Of a DNA stretch of 64,000 nt, positions 8,938 through 17,982 are shown one piece after another; positions within the stretch are counted from its first letter, which is position 1, and every line of letters starts with the position of its first letter. The notes beneath the pieces were generated by a model. It was not told where the DNA came from. It worked only from the letters and a program-made list of their open reading frames with translations, and did no database searches. The stretch covers positions 1 to 64,000 of the forward strand of contig MAAF01000076.1 in the NCBI GenBank assembly GCA_002163005.1, read 5' to 3'. The position numbers and the translations under genes are program-made. The stretch is from Colwellia psychrerythraea. GTDB lineage: Bacteria > Pseudomonadota > Gammaproteobacteria > Enterobacterales > Alteromonadaceae.

Positions 8938-9622
8938 CGATAAACTCCTTTTTCAATCCTAAGCTATAGATAGTTATGTCGACTTCGCCACGTGGATATT
9001 CTTTGACTTCGAATTTAAAGTTTTGCCAAAAAAACTTCCACGTTAACTGTTCAAGTTGCTGTAAGTAATTACGTAATTGAAAATATTTACCTGACAATTT
9101 AATCTTAATACCATGCTTATATAAATTTAAGCCAAGTTGCTCGGCTGTTGGCGAGTGCTTTTCTGCATCAGCGCTAGGTTGATCTACGCTTAAATTTAAT
9201 AAGGGTTTAGCGCCTATTAATTCAAAGGAAAGTAACGACACACCAGGCTCTAATTTAAGCAGTTTAAGTAAGGCTTCACGCATTTCGCTAGGGCTAATGA
9301 GATCTGTCGTCAAAAGCACTAACTGATTATCAATGTTGGCTAGCTTAGTTTCAAGTTGAGCAATTTGTTTAATAGTGCTTACATTAGGATCTTGCTGTAA
9401 TGCTTTTTGATATTCTTTAATAGAGAAATTAAGGGTTTGATTACCCGACGTCATCGCTCGACTTTGTTTATCAAGCGTGATTATTTTGGCACTTTTATCA
9501 TCAATAAAAAAATATGAAATAATAAAAAATATTGCCACTACCCCTGTAAGCAAGAGTAAAAACTGCTCTCGGCTTGTCAGTTGAAGGAATTTATTACTAG
9601 TGTTTCTCCATTGCTCTTTCAT
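8930..9622 (-). CDS. mshJ: MSHA biogenesis protein MshJ (PilO-like)
   Basis: A 230-residue bitopic protein with a cytoplasmic N-terminus (TSREQFLLL, like GspM/PilO), one membrane helix at about 20-40, a coiled-coil stretch (about 45-105) and a ferredoxin-like periplasmic domain with the L-x-GKYFQLRNYLQQLEQL pattern typical of PilO/MshJ. It overlaps the PilN-like gene by one base and mshK by 8 bp, so it belongs to one transcript with them. Confidence 0.87.
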   Translation of the reverse strand: MKEQWRNTSNKFLQLTSREQFLLLLTGVVAIFFIISYFFIDDKSAKIITLDKQSRAMTSGNQTLNFSIKEYQKALQQDPNVSTIKQIAQLETKLANIDNQLVLLTTDLISPSEMREALLKLLKLEPGVSLLSFELIGAKPLLNLSVDQPSADAEKHSPTAEQLGLNLYKHGIKIKLSGKYFQLRNYLQQLEQLTWKFFWQNFKFEVKEYPRGEVDITIYSLGLKKEFIGV

Positions 9623-10224
9623 TAGCCTTCACCCCCTGCTGCTACGGAGCTAACGACAAACTCGGTAATATCCTGCTCATTTTTGTCCAGTTTAAACTGG
9701 ACAAACGCCTTGCCTGATAATAATCGAGATTGCTTAAAACCAGCTAACCAGGCAGGTACCGCTTGAGGTGTTCGCGCTAGTCCGGTAAAGCTCATATTTT
9801 TAGCATCAATACTAATCGTTTGTAATCTAATATCTTTATGATGCATCGCAGACAAGTCGTTCATTGCCATAACAAAACCGCCGGCAAAGGTCTCATTTGA
9901 GTCAGTGAGCTTATGTAATAATGCATCTTTATGCTGCATCACCAACTTTATTGTATCAAGATCTCTTTTCAATTTTGGTGATACCTGCCTATTTTGCAAT
10001 TGTGACTCTAGTTGCTTAGCAAGTTTTTGTTTTTGTTGTTGCTCTTTTAACAAACCATCATATTTCGCCGCTGACTGACTGTAATTGAGTTCAGTAACAA
10101 TAGTCCAAATCAACATCAGAAATAACAAACCAACCCAAACACTCACGATTCGTGTAAGTGTTAACAAAGGTTTTTCAGGGAAAAGCTCAGCCTGTAATAA
10201 ATTAATACTCTGTTTAGTTGCCAT
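9622..10224 (-). CDS. PilN-like MSHA biogenesis protein (MshI2 type)
   Basis: A 200-residue protein starting with a cytoplasmic peptide of the QSINLLQAELFPEKPLLTL kind. PilN proteins use the same I-N-L-L motif to contact their PilM/MshI partner. A membrane helix (about 25-46), a coiled coil and a small periplasmic domain follow. In several Alteromonadales this gene is split from MshI and annotated as MshI2 or PilN-domain protein. It overlaps mshI upstream by 11 bp and mshJ downstream by 1 bp. Confidence 0.85.
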   Translation of the reverse strand: MATKQSINLLQAELFPEKPLLTLTRIVSVWVGLLFLMLIWTIVTELNYSQSAAKYDGLLKEQQQKQKLAKQLESQLQNRQVSPKLKRDLDTIKLVMQHKDALLHKLTDSNETFAGGFVMAMNDLSAMHHKDIRLQTISIDAKNMSFTGLARTPQAVPAWLAGFKQSRLLSGKAFVQFKLDKNEQDITEFVVSSVAAGGEG

Positions 10225-11185
10225 AATGTGCCCCCGCTAAAACTTCTGCCTCGGTATGGTAAGGAACATTATCTAAACTAGCGCCAATAGCCGCAGCATA
10301 TTCTCTATGTTGATGATACGGACGAGGTAATTCCAGTAAACTCACTGGTACTGCTGAATTCTCAGCTAATTTTTCAATAAATACATCTTCTAAATCAATA
10401 GGTAGTAACACTTTGATTGCTTTTATAGGTGCTTGTTTTAACTGACGCTCAAAGTAATCTGTAGATCGTTGAATTTCTAAACTAATATCATCAATAATGG
10501 AAAAGGATAATTCTTCTGCTGATTTACTGCCAATTTGGGCAAACCCACGTAAACGACGTTGAAAAAATATTTTTTTCTGTTTAACAATTAATAAAACAAT
10601 CTCTTCGTTAGGCTGCTGGCAAACTAATAAATTCGCATCGTTTTGCGGCGCTAATAAATTAGCAAAAGCAAATTCTTGGGTAGTGATTGCGCTTACCTTC
10701 ACTGCGCCTTGCTCTGTAGCTTCCACGAGTTTTTTTAATTCATCTAATGACGCACAAACTACATTGATTTTTTCCTTGCCGCCAGCAAGAAGTGGCGCAT
10801 CATAATAATCTAACACCATATTATTCGGCGATATGCTAACCAAGTCTTTAATTTGCCATTTTAAAGCACTGTTCATTTCAGCGTCAGGTAAACTTGGTTT
10901 GTCTATTTGTACAACTTGAGATTGCGCTTCATTGAGTATTAGGCAAGCAGCGCCTTCAAGCTCACATTTATTATGCAGTGTTTGGATGGCTTTTGGAAAA
11001 TTAGCTGAGTTAGCTTTTTCGTGCTCAAAGATAACTGTGATCGCCGTACTTCCATCAGCTGTATTATCGGATTTTTGCTGAGGAATTGAGCACAAGGAGA
11101 CACCCTGATGTTGAAAAGCAATACCAAGACGCTGATTTGAACTATTTTTTGAAAAAAGTTGGCTTATTTTCGTTAAAAATGACAT
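10214..11185 (-). CDS. mshI: MSHA biogenesis protein MshI (PilM-like actin-fold)
   Basis: A 323-residue cytoplasmic protein with a PilM/actin-like fold: LPDAEMNSALKWQIKDLV near residue 90 and LEIQRSTDYFERQ near 230 are typical of PilM and MshI proteins. It is the first gene of the MSHA transcript seen here. mshH, found upstream of mshI in Vibrio, is not present. A 259-bp divergent gap separates it from the plus-strand PLP enzyme and should hold the main MSHA promoter. Confidence 0.87.
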   Translation of the reverse strand: MSFLTKISQLFSKNSSNQRLGIAFQHQGVSLCSIPQQKSDNTADGSTAITVIFEHEKANSANFPKAIQTLHNKCELEGAACLILNEAQSQVVQIDKPSLPDAEMNSALKWQIKDLVSISPNNMVLDYYDAPLLAGGKEKINVVCASLDELKKLVEATEQGAVKVSAITTQEFAFANLLAPQNDANLLVCQQPNEEIVLLIVKQKKIFFQRRLRGFAQIGSKSAEELSFSIIDDISLEIQRSTDYFERQLKQAPIKAIKVLLPIDLEDVFIEKLAENSAVPVSLLELPRPYHQHREYAAAIGASLDNVPYHTEAEVLAGAHYGN

Positions 11186-11444
11186 TTATCTGCAATATCG
11201 CACCAAAGCTAAAATTGTTAACAATACTACCCTTTGTTACACAGGTAGGGCAAGCATTACTAATGACGATTAATTAAGTTTATTAGTCATTTATAGTACT
11301 AAGGGTCTTGTGAATTATTAATGATTTTTTAATTAAAAAAAGATATTCTGTTAAAATAATGACAGGAAGAAAAGTCATGTTAAGGACTGTTATCGTTTAT
11401 AATAGTATCCAACATGTTATTAATTAATCTTTCAATAAATAATT
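11186..11444. promoter_or_regulatory. Divergent promoter region between mshI and the PLP enzyme
   Basis: A 259-bp AT-rich gap that must hold start signals for both divergent genes. A perfect 12-bp palindrome ATTGTTAACAAT lies at 11214-11225, about 30 bp upstream of the mshI start. The heptamer CATGTTA occurs twice closer to the plus-strand gene. No convincing -35/-10 pair was picked by eye. Confidence 0.4.
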
Positions 11445-12404
11445 ATGCATAACCCATTGTCAATATTACAAAAATTAGAACACCCTCTCTTTGATAAATA
11501 CAACCTTGATGTTCGAGTAAAGCGTGATGATTTACTGCATAACATCATATCAGGCAATAAATGGCGCAAACTAAAATACAACCTAGAGCAGCTTAAAGCT
11601 AACGATTACCAAGGTGCACTAACGTTTGGCGGTAGTTACTCCAATCATATTCATGCTTTTGCTTACGCATGTAAGCAACAAAACATCCCCTGTATTGGCG
11701 TTATTAGAGGAGAAGCTAACTATGCGAGTAACTTTACGTTAAGCTGGGCAAGGCACTGGGGCATGCAATGTCACTTTGTCGACAGAAAAACATATCGTCG
11801 CCGTTTTGAGACTAGCTTTATTGGTGAACTAAAAGCCTTATATCCTAATTACTTTGTTATCCCTGAAGGTGGTAGTAACTCTCTTGCTATACCTGGCGTA
11901 GCCGAAATTTTGACCGAATTAAATAACCAAGTAGATTTTGATACTTTAATGACTCCAGTGGGCAGTGGAGGTACGCTAGCCGGTCTAATTTCAGGCGACA
12001 GTGCCGCCAATCAGAAACAACATAAAATTTTAGGTATTGCGGTATTAAAACAAGCAGAATATTTGATTGACGACATTAAGTGCTTACTTACCGACGAAGC
12101 CAAAAACCATGATAACTGGCAGTTATTAACCAACTTTCACCGCGGTGGTTATGGTAAGTTCAGTGCGGATGATGTTAAGCGAATCATAACATTCAACCAG
12201 CAAACTGGCGTGTGCTTTGAGCCAATTTATTCAGGTAAAATGGTATTAGCTTTACTTGATTTAATCGTTCAAGGTTATTTTAAGCAGCAAGAGCGTATTG
12301 TTTTATTGCACACAGGTGGATTACAAGGCCTAGGCGGCATGATAGAACAAGATAGGTTAGATGCCAAAGATTGGCCACCACTGGCTAAAATTGGCAATCA
12401 ATAG
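11445..12404 (+). CDS. PLP-dependent D-cysteine desulfhydrase / ACC deaminase family enzyme
   Basis: A 319-residue fold-type II PLP enzyme. The Schiff-base lysine is K39 in SGNKWRKLKYN, preceded by VKRDDLLH. The cofactor-binding GGSYSNH loop is at about 62-68 and a glycine-rich PVGSGGTLAG phosphate loop lies in the middle. These are shared by 1-aminocyclopropane-1-carboxylate deaminases and D-cysteine desulfhydrases. Marine gammaproteobacterial members are more often desulfhydrase-like, but the substrate cannot be assigned from sequence alone. It stands alone between two minus-strand operons. Confidence 0.85.
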   Translation: MHNPLSILQKLEHPLFDKYNLDVRVKRDDLLHNIISGNKWRKLKYNLEQLKANDYQGALTFGGSYSNHIHAFAYACKQQNIPCIGVIRGEANYASNFTLSWARHWGMQCHFVDRKTYRRRFETSFIGELKALYPNYFVIPEGGSNSLAIPGVAEILTELNNQVDFDTLMTPVGSGGTLAGLISGDSAANQKQHKILGIAVLKQAEYLIDDIKCLLTDEAKNHDNWQLLTNFHRGGYGKFSADDVKRIITFNQQTGVCFEPIYSGKMVLALLDLIVQGYFKQQERIVLLHTGGLQGLGGMIEQDRLDAKDWPPLAKIGNQ

Positions 12405-12467
12405 GCCTTTACTCATTTCACTAACTTAATAAGCAACTTTAAGCCCAATAATTGATGAAGCCAAGAG

Positions 12468-13223
12468 CTAAAACCTTAATGCATAACGACCTTGGTTATC
12501 TGGACGACCAATAAAAGATAAAGCTGATCTCAGTTGAGAAGGAAACTTAGCGCCGGGTTTTAAGTACCCGTTACCTGATACTTTTTGAGTTGCTAAGGAT
12601 AAAACTCCATCAAAACTCAAACCTAAGTTGTTCTTAGGGGATACCTTGGTTACCAAATTCCCTTTATTGCAACTTATTTCAGCTGAAAATTTACCTAGCT
12701 TAATATTTTGCTCTAAAGCAACCACACCAGCACGCGACCATGAAACATCACCTTGTGCTTTTAAACATGACAATTGATTACCCGTGACTATAACTAGCTC
12801 TGATAAAAACAACTCAACATTTCCTTGAGCACTAAGAGGAATAGGTAAGGGCAACTGCTTTGCAATATCATTCGCTGATATAAAGAGCTCTACCTCAGTT
12901 AAAGCAAGCTGCTCAGAAGAAACCGTCAGATTAAGTTTTCCTTCAGGTCCTGACAACATGGCATCACCAAAAGCAACTTGAATACTTGGAGAAAGACTAA
13001 ACAGTGACCAAAAACTCACCGTTGTTTTTACTCTTTCAATAGCATTATTATTTACCGTTACCCGTACAATTTCACCTTGCCAAATGGATCCTGAAACACC
13101 TTGCAGTGCTATATCTTTAGGCAATTGAATATTATTAATGACCAATGCTAGCGGAGTATTTGCTACTAAAAATGCGATATAGCTACTTAAAAAAATTGCC
13201 GTAAAGGCAAACCACTTCTTCAT
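12468..13223 (-). CDS. gspN: Type II secretion system protein GspN
   Basis: A 251-residue protein with one N-terminal membrane helix (about 5-24) and a beta-rich periplasmic domain. GspN hallmarks are the A-x-V-x-G-SIWQGE motif (GVSGSIWQGEIV near 42-54) and the C-terminal GRPDNQGRYALRF. It is the last gene of the gspC-N operon and lies 42 bp after gspM. GspN is not needed in every T2SS; its role in the machine is unclear. Confidence 0.92.
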   Translation of the reverse strand: MKKWFAFTAIFLSSYIAFLVANTPLALVINNIQLPKDIALQGVSGSIWQGEIVRVTVNNNAIERVKTTVSFWSLFSLSPSIQVAFGDAMLSGPEGKLNLTVSSEQLALTEVELFISANDIAKQLPLPIPLSAQGNVELFLSELVIVTGNQLSCLKAQGDVSWSRAGVVALEQNIKLGKFSAEISCNKGNLVTKVSPKNNLGLSFDGVLSLATQKVSGNGYLKPGAKFPSQLRSALSFIGRPDNQGRYALRF

Positions 13224-13265
13224 GAAAACTCTCAGTTATTTATATTATGGTTAACGCGCTGGTAA

Positions 13266-13736
13266 TTATAATCTTGTTAAGTGTAAGCGTCGTACTTTGA
13301 CCTCACCAGCACTATCACCTCGTGTTAAATCAATGGCTTTCACTTGCAAACCTTCTTTATTAGCTAAATGTTCAAGCCAAAACAACAGCTGGGTAAAAGG
13401 TGTGCTATCTATCCATACTTGTAAGTCATCTCCTTGAGGCTGCGTACGCGTGATGGTTAATTTATAGGTTTTTGCACTTCGATTAGCGACACTTGAAATG
13501 CTACCACTGAGTTTTGATTTACCACCTGAGCGTTTAGCTTGCTGATACAAAACGGTATTTTCTTGTACCCAAGTTAACAATTCCTGCTGCTTTACTAACT
13601 TCTTGTTAGCCTCAGTTAAGCTGTTATTTATCGGCTGCCATATAGCACTATAAAAAACAAATATAATAAAAAACAAAGCCATCACTGTAACAAGACGCTG
13701 TTCTCTAGTATTTAGTTGTTGCCACCATGCTTTCAT
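13266..13736 (-). CDS. gspM: Type II secretion system protein GspM
   Basis: A 156-residue bitopic protein starting MKAWWQQLNTREQRLV, a typical GspM start, with a membrane helix at about 17-36 and a small periplasmic ferredoxin-like domain ending in VRRLHLTRL. GspM pairs with GspL in the inner-membrane assembly platform. The start codon overlaps the gspL stop as TAATG, so translation is coupled. Confidence 0.93.
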   Translation of the reverse strand: MKAWWQQLNTREQRLVTVMALFFIIFVFYSAIWQPINNSLTEANKKLVKQQELLTWVQENTVLYQQAKRSGGKSKLSGSISSVANRSAKTYKLTITRTQPQGDDLQVWIDSTPFTQLLFWLEHLANKEGLQVKAIDLTRGDSAGEVKVRRLHLTRL

Positions 13737-15079
13737 TATGATGCTCCTTTATTACTTCGTTGCTTGGCCGACCTGTTTTTCTTATTTGACTGGTTCTTCG
13801 TTCCTTTATTACTACCATTATTAGTAATACTGAAAGAACCTGTTACTTGATCACCTTGATTACTTTGTGAGCCTTGCTTAACCACTAAATTGGCTGCAGC
13901 TAAGGCAATACTAAATTGTTCAAAAGCTTGATAATCTTTCGCTGTTGCTTGAATACGCAATTCTTGTCGCTTACCATCAAACTTTAACGACTCTGGTTTT
14001 AATGCTGGCACTTTAGCAAAGGCGGGTTGTAATTTAGCAAGCATAGCTAAAAAACCTTGCCTATCACCAACACCACCTAGCAAGGCTAATTCTCGATTCA
14101 ATTGGGATTTTATTGTTGAAATCCGCACGCGTTTTGTTTTTGGAAATGCTTTTTTATAACTGGCAACAATGTTTTGTTTAACTTTTTCTTGCTCTGCATT
14201 TAACTGCCATAGCTGCGCACTTTTATGACCTAAACTAAGCAGCAGGGCAAATAGGGCTACACCTGCCACCCACAACCATTGTCTCCCTGCATGACTGCGG
14301 CTTTCTTTAATCTTGTATTGGCCTTGCAGTAAATTAAAGTGATTTGACTTACTGCCATAATTCGACGCCAGTAAAGCTAAAGGCAATTCTTCTGGCATGG
14401 TGCTGGTATTAAGTTTTTCACTATAAGCTAATGGAGAATAAGCTTCGATAAGAATACTATGAGGCTGCTCACTATCCCCTGCACTCTCAGATTGCTTAGC
14501 AGAAGCCTGGCACTGTAATTGCCATGCATTGGCATCGACAGCAAAGCCTTGCCAAAGATTTTGACGAACAATCACTTGCTCTTGATTTGTATCACCAAGC
14601 GCAATGGCACTCCAACCTTCGGTAACAACTGGCATAGCTAATACATCGGGTAAAATAGTGTCAGTTACAATGTCTGCATCCGCCAACCATGATATCCATT
14701 GTTGCATCTGACTATGAGCAACAATAGCGGTAAAACAATTGTTTCCTTGGTCATCACTCGCTAAGTCGGCATAAGCAAAAAATAGCTGCTCAACGTCTTC
14801 TGCTAAAGTATCTTCTAACATATAGGGCGTTGCTAAGCGCATTGCTCTGGAAGATTTTGCTGGAACTTTTAACGATTTTAAAAGTACATCACAGCCAGGC
14901 ACCAATATTTTTACCTGCCGTTTATCAGCTTTATCGGTAAGTTCACTGAGTTGCTGCACACTTTTTAGTTCACCACTGGCAATAATTTCTTGCGTTTTGC
15001 TGCTAGTTTCAGCCACGATTAACCAATGAACGGTATCGTGCGCTTGACTTCCTAGACGGATAAATAATGTTTCTGTCAC
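13736..15079 (-). CDS. gspL: Type II secretion system protein GspL
   Basis: A 447-residue bitopic protein. The N-terminal actin-like cytoplasmic domain (about 1-240) recruits the GspE ATPase, a membrane helix lies at about 269-286, and a periplasmic ferredoxin-like domain follows. The last 30 or so residues (from about 415) form a Ser/Asn/Lys-rich basic tail that usual GspL proteins lack. The gene overlaps gspK by one base upstream and gspM by one base downstream. Confidence 0.93.
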   Translation of the reverse strand: MTETLFIRLGSQAHDTVHWLIVAETSSKTQEIIASGELKSVQQLSELTDKADKRQVKILVPGCDVLLKSLKVPAKSSRAMRLATPYMLEDTLAEDVEQLFFAYADLASDDQGNNCFTAIVAHSQMQQWISWLADADIVTDTILPDVLAMPVVTEGWSAIALGDTNQEQVIVRQNLWQGFAVDANAWQLQCQASAKQSESAGDSEQPHSILIEAYSPLAYSEKLNTSTMPEELPLALLASNYGSKSNHFNLLQGQYKIKESRSHAGRQWLWVAGVALFALLLSLGHKSAQLWQLNAEQEKVKQNIVASYKKAFPKTKRVRISTIKSQLNRELALLGGVGDRQGFLAMLAKLQPAFAKVPALKPESLKFDGKRQELRIQATAKDYQAFEQFSIALAAANLVVKQGSQSNQGDQVTGSFSITNNGSNKGTKNQSNKKNRSAKQRSNKGAS

Positions 15080-16185
15080 TAGTTACGCCCTATAGTACGA
15101 CTAATTACTTGAATTTGTTGTGTATTACTAACTTTCATTATTGAACTCATAGAAAAATAGCTATTATTAAAACGAGCACTGGCTTTCAATTTAAAATATT
15201 TACTATCAATATCGAACTGTGCTTTTTGCCACTTTGCCATATTAATCTTTGTTAGTTCTTTCAACTTAAAAAAATCTGCTACATTTTCATAACCTGAACT
15301 ATCGCGTGCACTCAGCACTTCTTGCGCATCTTCTAAACTTGAGTCAAGCAAAGCTTGCAATAATTCAGGTTTTTCTGCATCGAGTGTGTTGATATTTATT
15401 AAATGCTGAGCATTTTGTGGCAGTACGCATACATAGGGCGTCAATGCTAAAATAACTGCTGGGGTAAAATGTTCAATTAACCTTAGTTCGTTAACACTGC
15501 CTAAATAACTATTCGCTGCAAGATAAGGAAACTCACGTGATGCATAGTCATTATCCTCTGCGCCACCTGAGCCCGTTATCATATCATTACTATCTAACCA
15601 ATCGGTCAACGCATTTACCATAGCTTCGGCTTCAAAACTGCCAATACCTTCAATGTTTAAGTTAACGATGAGCGCCTCTAACACGGTTGCTGCCGGCAGT
15701 TGCTTACTATTGCCTGAATTACGTCCAGAACTATTTGATGAAGCTGTTGCACTTTTCGTCTTATTTTTCGGTGTTGAAGAGCTGCCTGTTCCACTTTCAG
15801 CCTCAGCTTTTGTTTTTGCTTCCGGATGTAATGCATTTAGATTCAAACAACTTTGTAAATCACTAATTTCACCACTTATCTCACCAAAATCGACAGGATA
15901 ATTACTGCCTTCTTCAGCCCAGATTTGTTCCAGATGAGTGACCTTTGGCTCATCTTTAAACGCTTTAATTAACACTCTTTTGGTAAACGCTTCTGCACCC
16001 AGTGCATACCAATACGCTTGCTGGTTATAACTGATATTAGTACTACGCTGCATTTGTGTTTGCAAGCGGGTCGTCATTTGCGCCGCAATAATGGATGCTA
16101 AAGCAACGATAAGCATCACGGTAATTAAAGCAACACCTCGCTGGCCTCTTCTATTGCAGCTACGTGATATGAGTTTAATAACCAT
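15079..16185 (-). CDS. gspK: Type II secretion minor pseudopilin GspK
   Basis: A 368-residue minor pseudopilin. The leader is cut after QRG (residue 17) to give VALITVMLIV; position +5 is Thr, not Glu, as expected for GspK, which caps the pseudopilus tip. The helix-hairpin-helix-like LININ...EVLSARDSSGYENVADF part is typical of the family. A Ser/Thr/Lys/Asn-rich low-complexity insert at about residues 122-164 is not part of the standard fold. It overlaps gspJ and gspL by one base each. Confidence 0.93.
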   Translation of the reverse strand: MVIKLISRSCNRRGQRGVALITVMLIVALASIIAAQMTTRLQTQMQRSTNISYNQQAYWYALGAEAFTKRVLIKAFKDEPKVTHLEQIWAEEGSNYPVDFGEISGEISDLQSCLNLNALHPEAKTKAEAESGTGSSSTPKNKTKSATASSNSSGRNSGNSKQLPAATVLEALIVNLNIEGIGSFEAEAMVNALTDWLDSNDMITGSGGAEDNDYASREFPYLAANSYLGSVNELRLIEHFTPAVILALTPYVCVLPQNAQHLININTLDAEKPELLQALLDSSLEDAQEVLSARDSSGYENVADFFKLKELTKINMAKWQKAQFDIDSKYFKLKASARFNNSYFSMSSIMKVSNTQQIQVISRTIGRN

Positions 16186-16847
16186 CAGCCAGTCTTACTC
16201 TGTTCATCAGCAGCAAGGTCACCTGCCACTAAAAACTGACGACGAATTAAACCATAATCCAGCGTTTCAATTTCAATGGCAATTGCTTGCGGTAGTGTTT
16301 TCCCTGACCAATTTTTTTGCCACTTGCTGCCATCATAAAATTCAAACGACAAACTAATTACTTGCGTTATTAAGGGTCTTATTCTTGGCTCTTGCCCCAC
16401 AACCGCATCAACAAAATTATAATGTAAACGCTCTAGGGTTTCATCAACCAGTCGATAAGCAACGCTTTGCATATCACCGCGTGGTAACAATAACCCTGGA
16501 TTAGTCCACCCATTTCGTACAAAAGCAATAGCCTGTTCATCGGCTAAAAAGCTATCATCTGCGGTTTGTAAAAAGTGATTACTGGGTGCTTCGCCATTAA
16601 TACGCATAGTACGTTTTGCTATTTGGGTAAAATCACGTTCCATTAATAAAAAGGCACGTTGTAATTCATTCTGTCTTTCACTACGCATTTTTGAATTTTC
16701 ATCACCACGTAAAACGGTATCAAAAATGGTAAAACTGGCCAAACTCACCACTGAAAAGATGGCAATTGCGATCAGTACTTCTAGTAAAGTAAAACCTCGC
16801 TGACCGGATTTAACAACAGCATTAGCCTGATAAGTGCATAGTTTCAT
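16185..16847 (-). CDS. gspJ: Type II secretion minor pseudopilin GspJ
   Basis: A 220-residue minor pseudopilin with signal GQRG|FTLLEVLIAIAIFS and Glu at +5. Downstream features typical of GspJ include the R-x2-E-x-QRAFLLMERDFTQ helix and the EFYDGSKWQKNW strand. With GspI and GspK it forms the tip complex that starts pseudopilus assembly. It overlaps gspI and gspK by one base each. Confidence 0.93.
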   Translation of the reverse strand: MKLCTYQANAVVKSGQRGFTLLEVLIAIAIFSVVSLASFTIFDTVLRGDENSKMRSERQNELQRAFLLMERDFTQIAKRTMRINGEAPSNHFLQTADDSFLADEQAIAFVRNGWTNPGLLLPRGDMQSVAYRLVDETLERLHYNFVDAVVGQEPRIRPLITQVISLSFEFYDGSKWQKNWSGKTLPQAIAIEIETLDYGLIRRQFLVAGDLAADEQSKTG

Positions 16848-17230
16848 CAGGGTTTATCCTGAGCTAGATAAGTCATAAGGCTAGCGTTAACTAACTCATC
16901 ATCTTCGTTTAATCGAACTTGCATATTCACGGCACGTAGCTCTTTAGTCGCTGTTTTAATAACCTTCTGCTGCCAATACCAGGTTCTGCCCGCCATCTCG
17001 ACTTTGCCTTTACGGTTATTTTTTGGCGGCCAGGTTTTATCTAAACTCACTTCAACAAGTTGGTTAGAGGCTACCCAGTTAGCAAACATTTTCTCTTCTA
17101 AATGGCTAATATGGCGATAATTATTATCGGCAACACCGAGCAGTGCTACGCCAGCAATAGCAAAAACTGCCATGGCTAACATGACTTCAATAAGGGTAAA
17201 TCCACGCTGCTTGCTCAAGTTAATTATCAT
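16847..17230 (-). CDS. gspI: Type II secretion minor pseudopilin GspI
   Basis: A 127-residue minor pseudopilin with leader MIINLSKQRG|FTLIEVMLAMAVFA. The ATG at 17230 is chosen because it gives a standard leader and has AAGGG about 11 nt upstream. A TTG at 17248 would add six residues and is less likely. The body has the conserved A-x-NQLVE pattern and an RTWYWQQ strand. It overlaps the gspH 3' end by 11 bp. Confidence 0.92.
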   Translation of the reverse strand: MIINLSKQRGFTLIEVMLAMAVFAIAGVALLGVADNNYRHISHLEEKMFANWVASNQLVEVSLDKTWPPKNNRKGKVEMAGRTWYWQQKVIKTATKELRAVNMQVRLNEDDELVNASLMTYLAQDKP

Positions 17231-17852
17231 CAAGCACGGGCCCTTCAATCGTTAATGGCACACTGTATATACCCGTGACGCGATAAGCTAAACCTTCAGC
17301 GTCTTCAATATAAGCAAACTCTTGTGTTAAACGAAAAGTGACACTAAAAGGGCTAAGATCTCCGCCGGAGAGAATATACACTTGCGGGATTATTTTTTTT
17401 TCTCGCTCTTCTTTCGAGAGCAAAGTGAAGTCGTCTTCATCTTTTTCTTTAAACGTATCGGCATCAAAGAGCATAGGCTCTTCAATGGGTAAATCATCAA
17501 GTTCTATACTGAGTTCTATTTCTTCAGGTAAAGTGACATTGGCTTGCCAATCTTGTTCTGGAATTTCAGCCCACTGTGTACCGTCATAACCAACAAACTG
17601 ATAGCTATCTTTTTTAACGATTAAACCTAATTCAATATTATTGAGCATGCCATACTCAGCAGCCACTTCAAAAATAGCTGCAAAACGAGCACTCTCATGC
17701 TTTAACTTATCCTCAGGATTATTGCCGGAAAAGTTAAATTGCACCAAACTGGCCATAAGACCAATCAGCACTACAACCACCATCACCTCAATTAAGGTAA
17801 AGCCGCGATTTTTTACTATTGATGATGCTCGGTTTAATGGTTTTAGCTTCAT
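17220..17852 (-). CDS. gspH: Type II secretion minor pseudopilin GspH
   Basis: A 210-residue minor pseudopilin with signal VKNRG|FTLIEVMVVVVLIGL and Glu at +5. The C-terminal domain has the FAAIFEVAAEYGMLNNIELGL helix-strand seen in GspH. It follows gspG after a 130-bp gap that contains a long inverted repeat. An acidic loop (KEKDEDDF near 140) is a local feature. Confidence 0.92.
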   Translation of the reverse strand: MKLKPLNRASSIVKNRGFTLIEVMVVVVLIGLMASLVQFNFSGNNPEDKLKHESARFAAIFEVAAEYGMLNNIELGLIVKKDSYQFVGYDGTQWAEIPEQDWQANVTLPEEIELSIELDDLPIEEPMLFDADTFKEKDEDDFTLLSKEEREKKIIPQVYILSGGDLSPFSVTFRLTQEFAYIEDAEGLAYRVTGIYSVPLTIEGPVLDDN

Positions 17853-17880
17853 AATATAATGAGTTACGTTTTAACTTTAA

Positions 17881-17964
17881 GCTGTAAAGATCAATTAAAA
17901 GGAAAATGCACGGAGTTGACGCTAGTCAATGAGTGCAATTGACGCCTTAATTGATTTTTACAGC
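17881..17964 (-). repeat. 84-bp inverted-repeat block between gspG and gspH
   Basis: The ends 17881-17898 (GCTGTAAAGATCAATTAA) and 17947-17964 pair over 18 bases with one mismatch. Inside, TTGAC-gcta-GTCAA forms a second small hairpin at about 17915-17929. The minus-strand transcript would fold into a long stem just after gspG and before gspH. It could stabilise the gspG message, act as a partial terminator that gives excess GspG, or be a small mobile repeat. No run of U follows the stem, so it is not a standard terminator. Confidence 0.6.
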
Positions 17965-17982
17965 AACAAGGTAAGACAGAAA

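Noticed and set aside
17220-17248. Longer gspI start (TTG at 17248) and possible frameshift between gspH and gspI
   Set aside because: The overlap is a normal operon overlap; the ATG at 17230 gives a standard pseudopilin leader.
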